Below, piece after piece: positions 62,865 through 64,000 of a stretch of 64,000 nucleotides of DNA; position 1 is the first letter of the stretch; each line of letters begins with the position of its first letter. This stretch comes from Herbidospora sakaeratensis (GTDB lineage Bacteria > Actinomycetota > Actinomycetes > Streptosporangiales > Streptosporangiaceae), in assembly GCF_001570525.1 (NCBI RefSeq), contig NZ_BBXC01000021.1:1-64000 (forward strand), in the 5' to 3' direction. Under the pieces are notes generated by a model. It had not been told where the DNA came from. It was given only the letters and a program-made list of their open reading frames with translations, and ran no database searches. The translations under genes were made by a program, and so were the position numbers.

Positions 62865-62978
62865 CTAGTGAGCCGAGTGGTCGTGGCAGTGGCCGGGACC
62901 ACAGGCGGCCTCGGCGCCGCAGTCGAGCTCGTGCTCGTGGTCGGCGTCCTCGTGGTCGTGATGCGGGTGGTCGTTCAT
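62865..62978 (-). CDS. His/Cys-rich microprotein, probable metal binder (37 aa)
   Basis: The 37-residue peptide contains 10 His, 3 Cys and many Asp/Glu, in the order HPHHDHED, DHEHELDC, ACGPGHCHDH and a final SAH. There is no hydrophobic segment. GGAGGGG lies 6 bases upstream of the ATG, a near-ideal ribosome site, which makes it a credible gene despite its size. The composition suggests binding of Zn, Ni or Cu. It is convergent with the NRPS operon and separate from it. No metal transporter is adjacent. I do not know a named family. Confidence 0.7.
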   Translation of the reverse strand: MNDHPHHDHEDADHEHELDCGAEAACGPGHCHDHSAH

Positions 62979-63059
62979 CGATGTCCCCTCCGTCTGAACG
63001 ATGATGGTTACGGAGAGTTATCGACGGTTCGCCCATCGATCAAACGTCTGAGCAAGTAT

Positions 63060-63932
63060 TCACATGTCATGGGCGCGCGCCGAGCCGCGTAGGACGCGGT
63101 GGTCCGACAACCAGGGCAGCCAGCCCCCGCCGCTCGCCGTGAAGTGCGAGAAGTGGCCGCTCAGCAGGATGTAGTCGATCTTCAGGTCCTGTTCGGGAAA
63201 GGTCACGCGGGCTCTCGGGTCGATCTCGTGGAGCCGGCGGTAGAGGTTGCGGATCGGCAGGGTGCCGGGGCTCAGGTTGAGGTCGCCGCCGATGACGAGC
63301 GGGCCGGTCCAGCCCTTGATGATCGTGTCGATGTAGTTGACGTGCATCTCCCGGTTGCGGCCCTTGTAGTCGACGTGGGTCGTGCACAACCGGGTCGGGC
63401 GGTGGGCGAGGACCGCGTCGACGCAGAGGAGGGCGCGGGGTTCGTCGCCGTGCGGGTTCGGCAGCGTCCAGACCGCGCTGGCCAGGGGCGGGCCCTTCAC
63501 GAACACGGCGATGCCGAAACGGCGGTCGCCCCAGTTCCGGGCGCAGGCCTTGTTCCTGCGGACGGTCACCACGTATTCGGCGTGGTATCGGCCGGACAGC
63601 CGCTTGCGGAGGGCCTCGAACTGCCGGCCGCACAGTTCCTGGAGGAAGAACGCGTCGGCGTTCTCGGTCTCGCGCCGGAGGAACGACGTCCAGCCGGAAA
63701 GGGAGAAGTCGTTTTCGCACAACCCTCCGCAGACGTTGAACGTCAGGAATCGCAACTGTTCGCCGACGGGCTCGGGAACGGGCGCGGGAACGGGCGCGGG
63801 GACGGGAACCGGCGTGGTCACGGGCGCCGGTGCCGGTACCGCGAGCACGGGTGGCGGCGGCACCGGTGTGGCCGCCGGTGTCGACGCTGGAGTCGACAAA
63901 AGCCCCATTATGGTAATTACTCGTGTTATCAC
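63060..63932 (-). CDS. endonuclease/exonuclease/phosphatase-family protein
   Basis: The 290-residue protein has a low-complexity Pro/Val/Ala-rich N terminus (PVP and PAP repeats, about residues 20-58) and a DNase-I-like domain: RFLTFNVCGG, FFLQELCG with the metal-binding Glu, GGDLNLSP, KIDYILLSG and LSDHRVLRG with the catalytic His. The leader resembles the linker of secreted or surface proteins, though a typical signal peptide is not obvious. The substrate could be nucleic acid or a phosphorylated small molecule. The GTG at 63932 has GGGGGAGG 6 bases upstream. Bases 63933-64000 hold only its upstream region. Confidence 0.85.
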   Translation of the reverse strand: MITRVITIMGLLSTPASTPAATPVPPPPVLAVPAPAPVTTPVPVPAPVPAPVPEPVGEQLRFLTFNVCGGLCENDFSLSGWTSFLRRETENADAFFLQELCGRQFEALRKRLSGRYHAEYVVTVRRNKACARNWGDRRFGIAVFVKGPPLASAVWTLPNPHGDEPRALLCVDAVLAHRPTRLCTTHVDYKGRNREMHVNYIDTIIKGWTGPLVIGGDLNLSPGTLPIRNLYRRLHEIDPRARVTFPEQDLKIDYILLSGHFSHFTASGGGWLPWLSDHRVLRGSARAHDM

Positions 63933-64000
63933 GCTTTACCTCCCCCAAAGGCACTTCTAATGGTACAGAAGTGCTTTTTCGTTCCAGTGGGAAGGTGTGC

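Overview
The window is high-GC actinomycete DNA: most codons end in G or C, GTG starts are common, and many genes overlap by 4 bp (ATGA or GTGA). An F420-dependent oxidoreductase, SoxR, SpoIIE/HATPase/STAS signalling proteins, a GPGG-motif membrane peptide, TTA-containing genes and a large NRPS locus suggest a filamentous actinobacterium. My best guess is the Streptosporangiaceae or a relative; that is inference, because no rRNA or other phylogenetic marker is present. I saw no tRNA, rRNA, CRISPR array, transposase or prophage.

Layout. 0-6.3 kb: a membrane SpoIIE-type phosphatase, a secreted trypsin-fold protein whose catalytic residues are replaced, an anti-sigma-type ATPase behind a dense set of palindromic operators, a shikimate-kinase-like protein and small secreted or membrane proteins including a three-repeat ricin-type lectin. 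6.3-10.8 kb: a heptose-type sugar locus (HldE-like enzyme, two GT9 and one GT4 glycosyltransferases). 11-24 kb: housekeeping and accessory genes (BON protein, phosphoesterase, F420 enzyme, SoxR with its oxidoreductase, P450, lipoprotein with a DUF1023 hydrolase, MerR and Lrp regulators, alginate-lyase-like enzyme). 24-32.8 kb: FBP-type protein, a two-component system, a STAS protein, a frameshifted lipoprotein, a cutinase/PET-hydrolase-like enzyme, a HelD/HelR-type RNA polymerase helicase and an orphan LanC-like protein. 32.8-42.7 kb: alpha-glucan use, with a secreted beta-helix enzyme carrying two discoidin domains, a LacI regulator, a sugar ABC importer and a GH13 alpha-glucosidase.

42.7-62.8 kb is the main point of interest, an apparently complete NRPS gene cluster. 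A DrrA/NodI-type ABC exporter (three genes) converges on a cupin gene and an A-PCP-C synthetase. Divergent from these runs a roughly 14-kb translationally coupled operon: C-A-PCP, C-A-PCP, a kynurenine-3-monooxygenase-like flavoenzyme, a DUF6875-like protein, C-A-PCP-R, an MFS exporter, an O-methyltransferase and an MbtH-like protein. The terminal reductase predicts release of a capped tripeptide as an aldehyde or a derived imine. TTA codons in the exporter ATPase and in two synthetases suggest bldA-type developmental control. One adenylation domain has a sharply different base composition over its substrate-binding half. A palindromic repeat, found a second time 54 kb away, is inserted in frame in the DUF6875-like gene.

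After the cluster come a tiny His/Cys-rich metal-binding-type protein and an endonuclease/exonuclease/phosphatase-family protein. Family names come from motif reading only; no database search was run.
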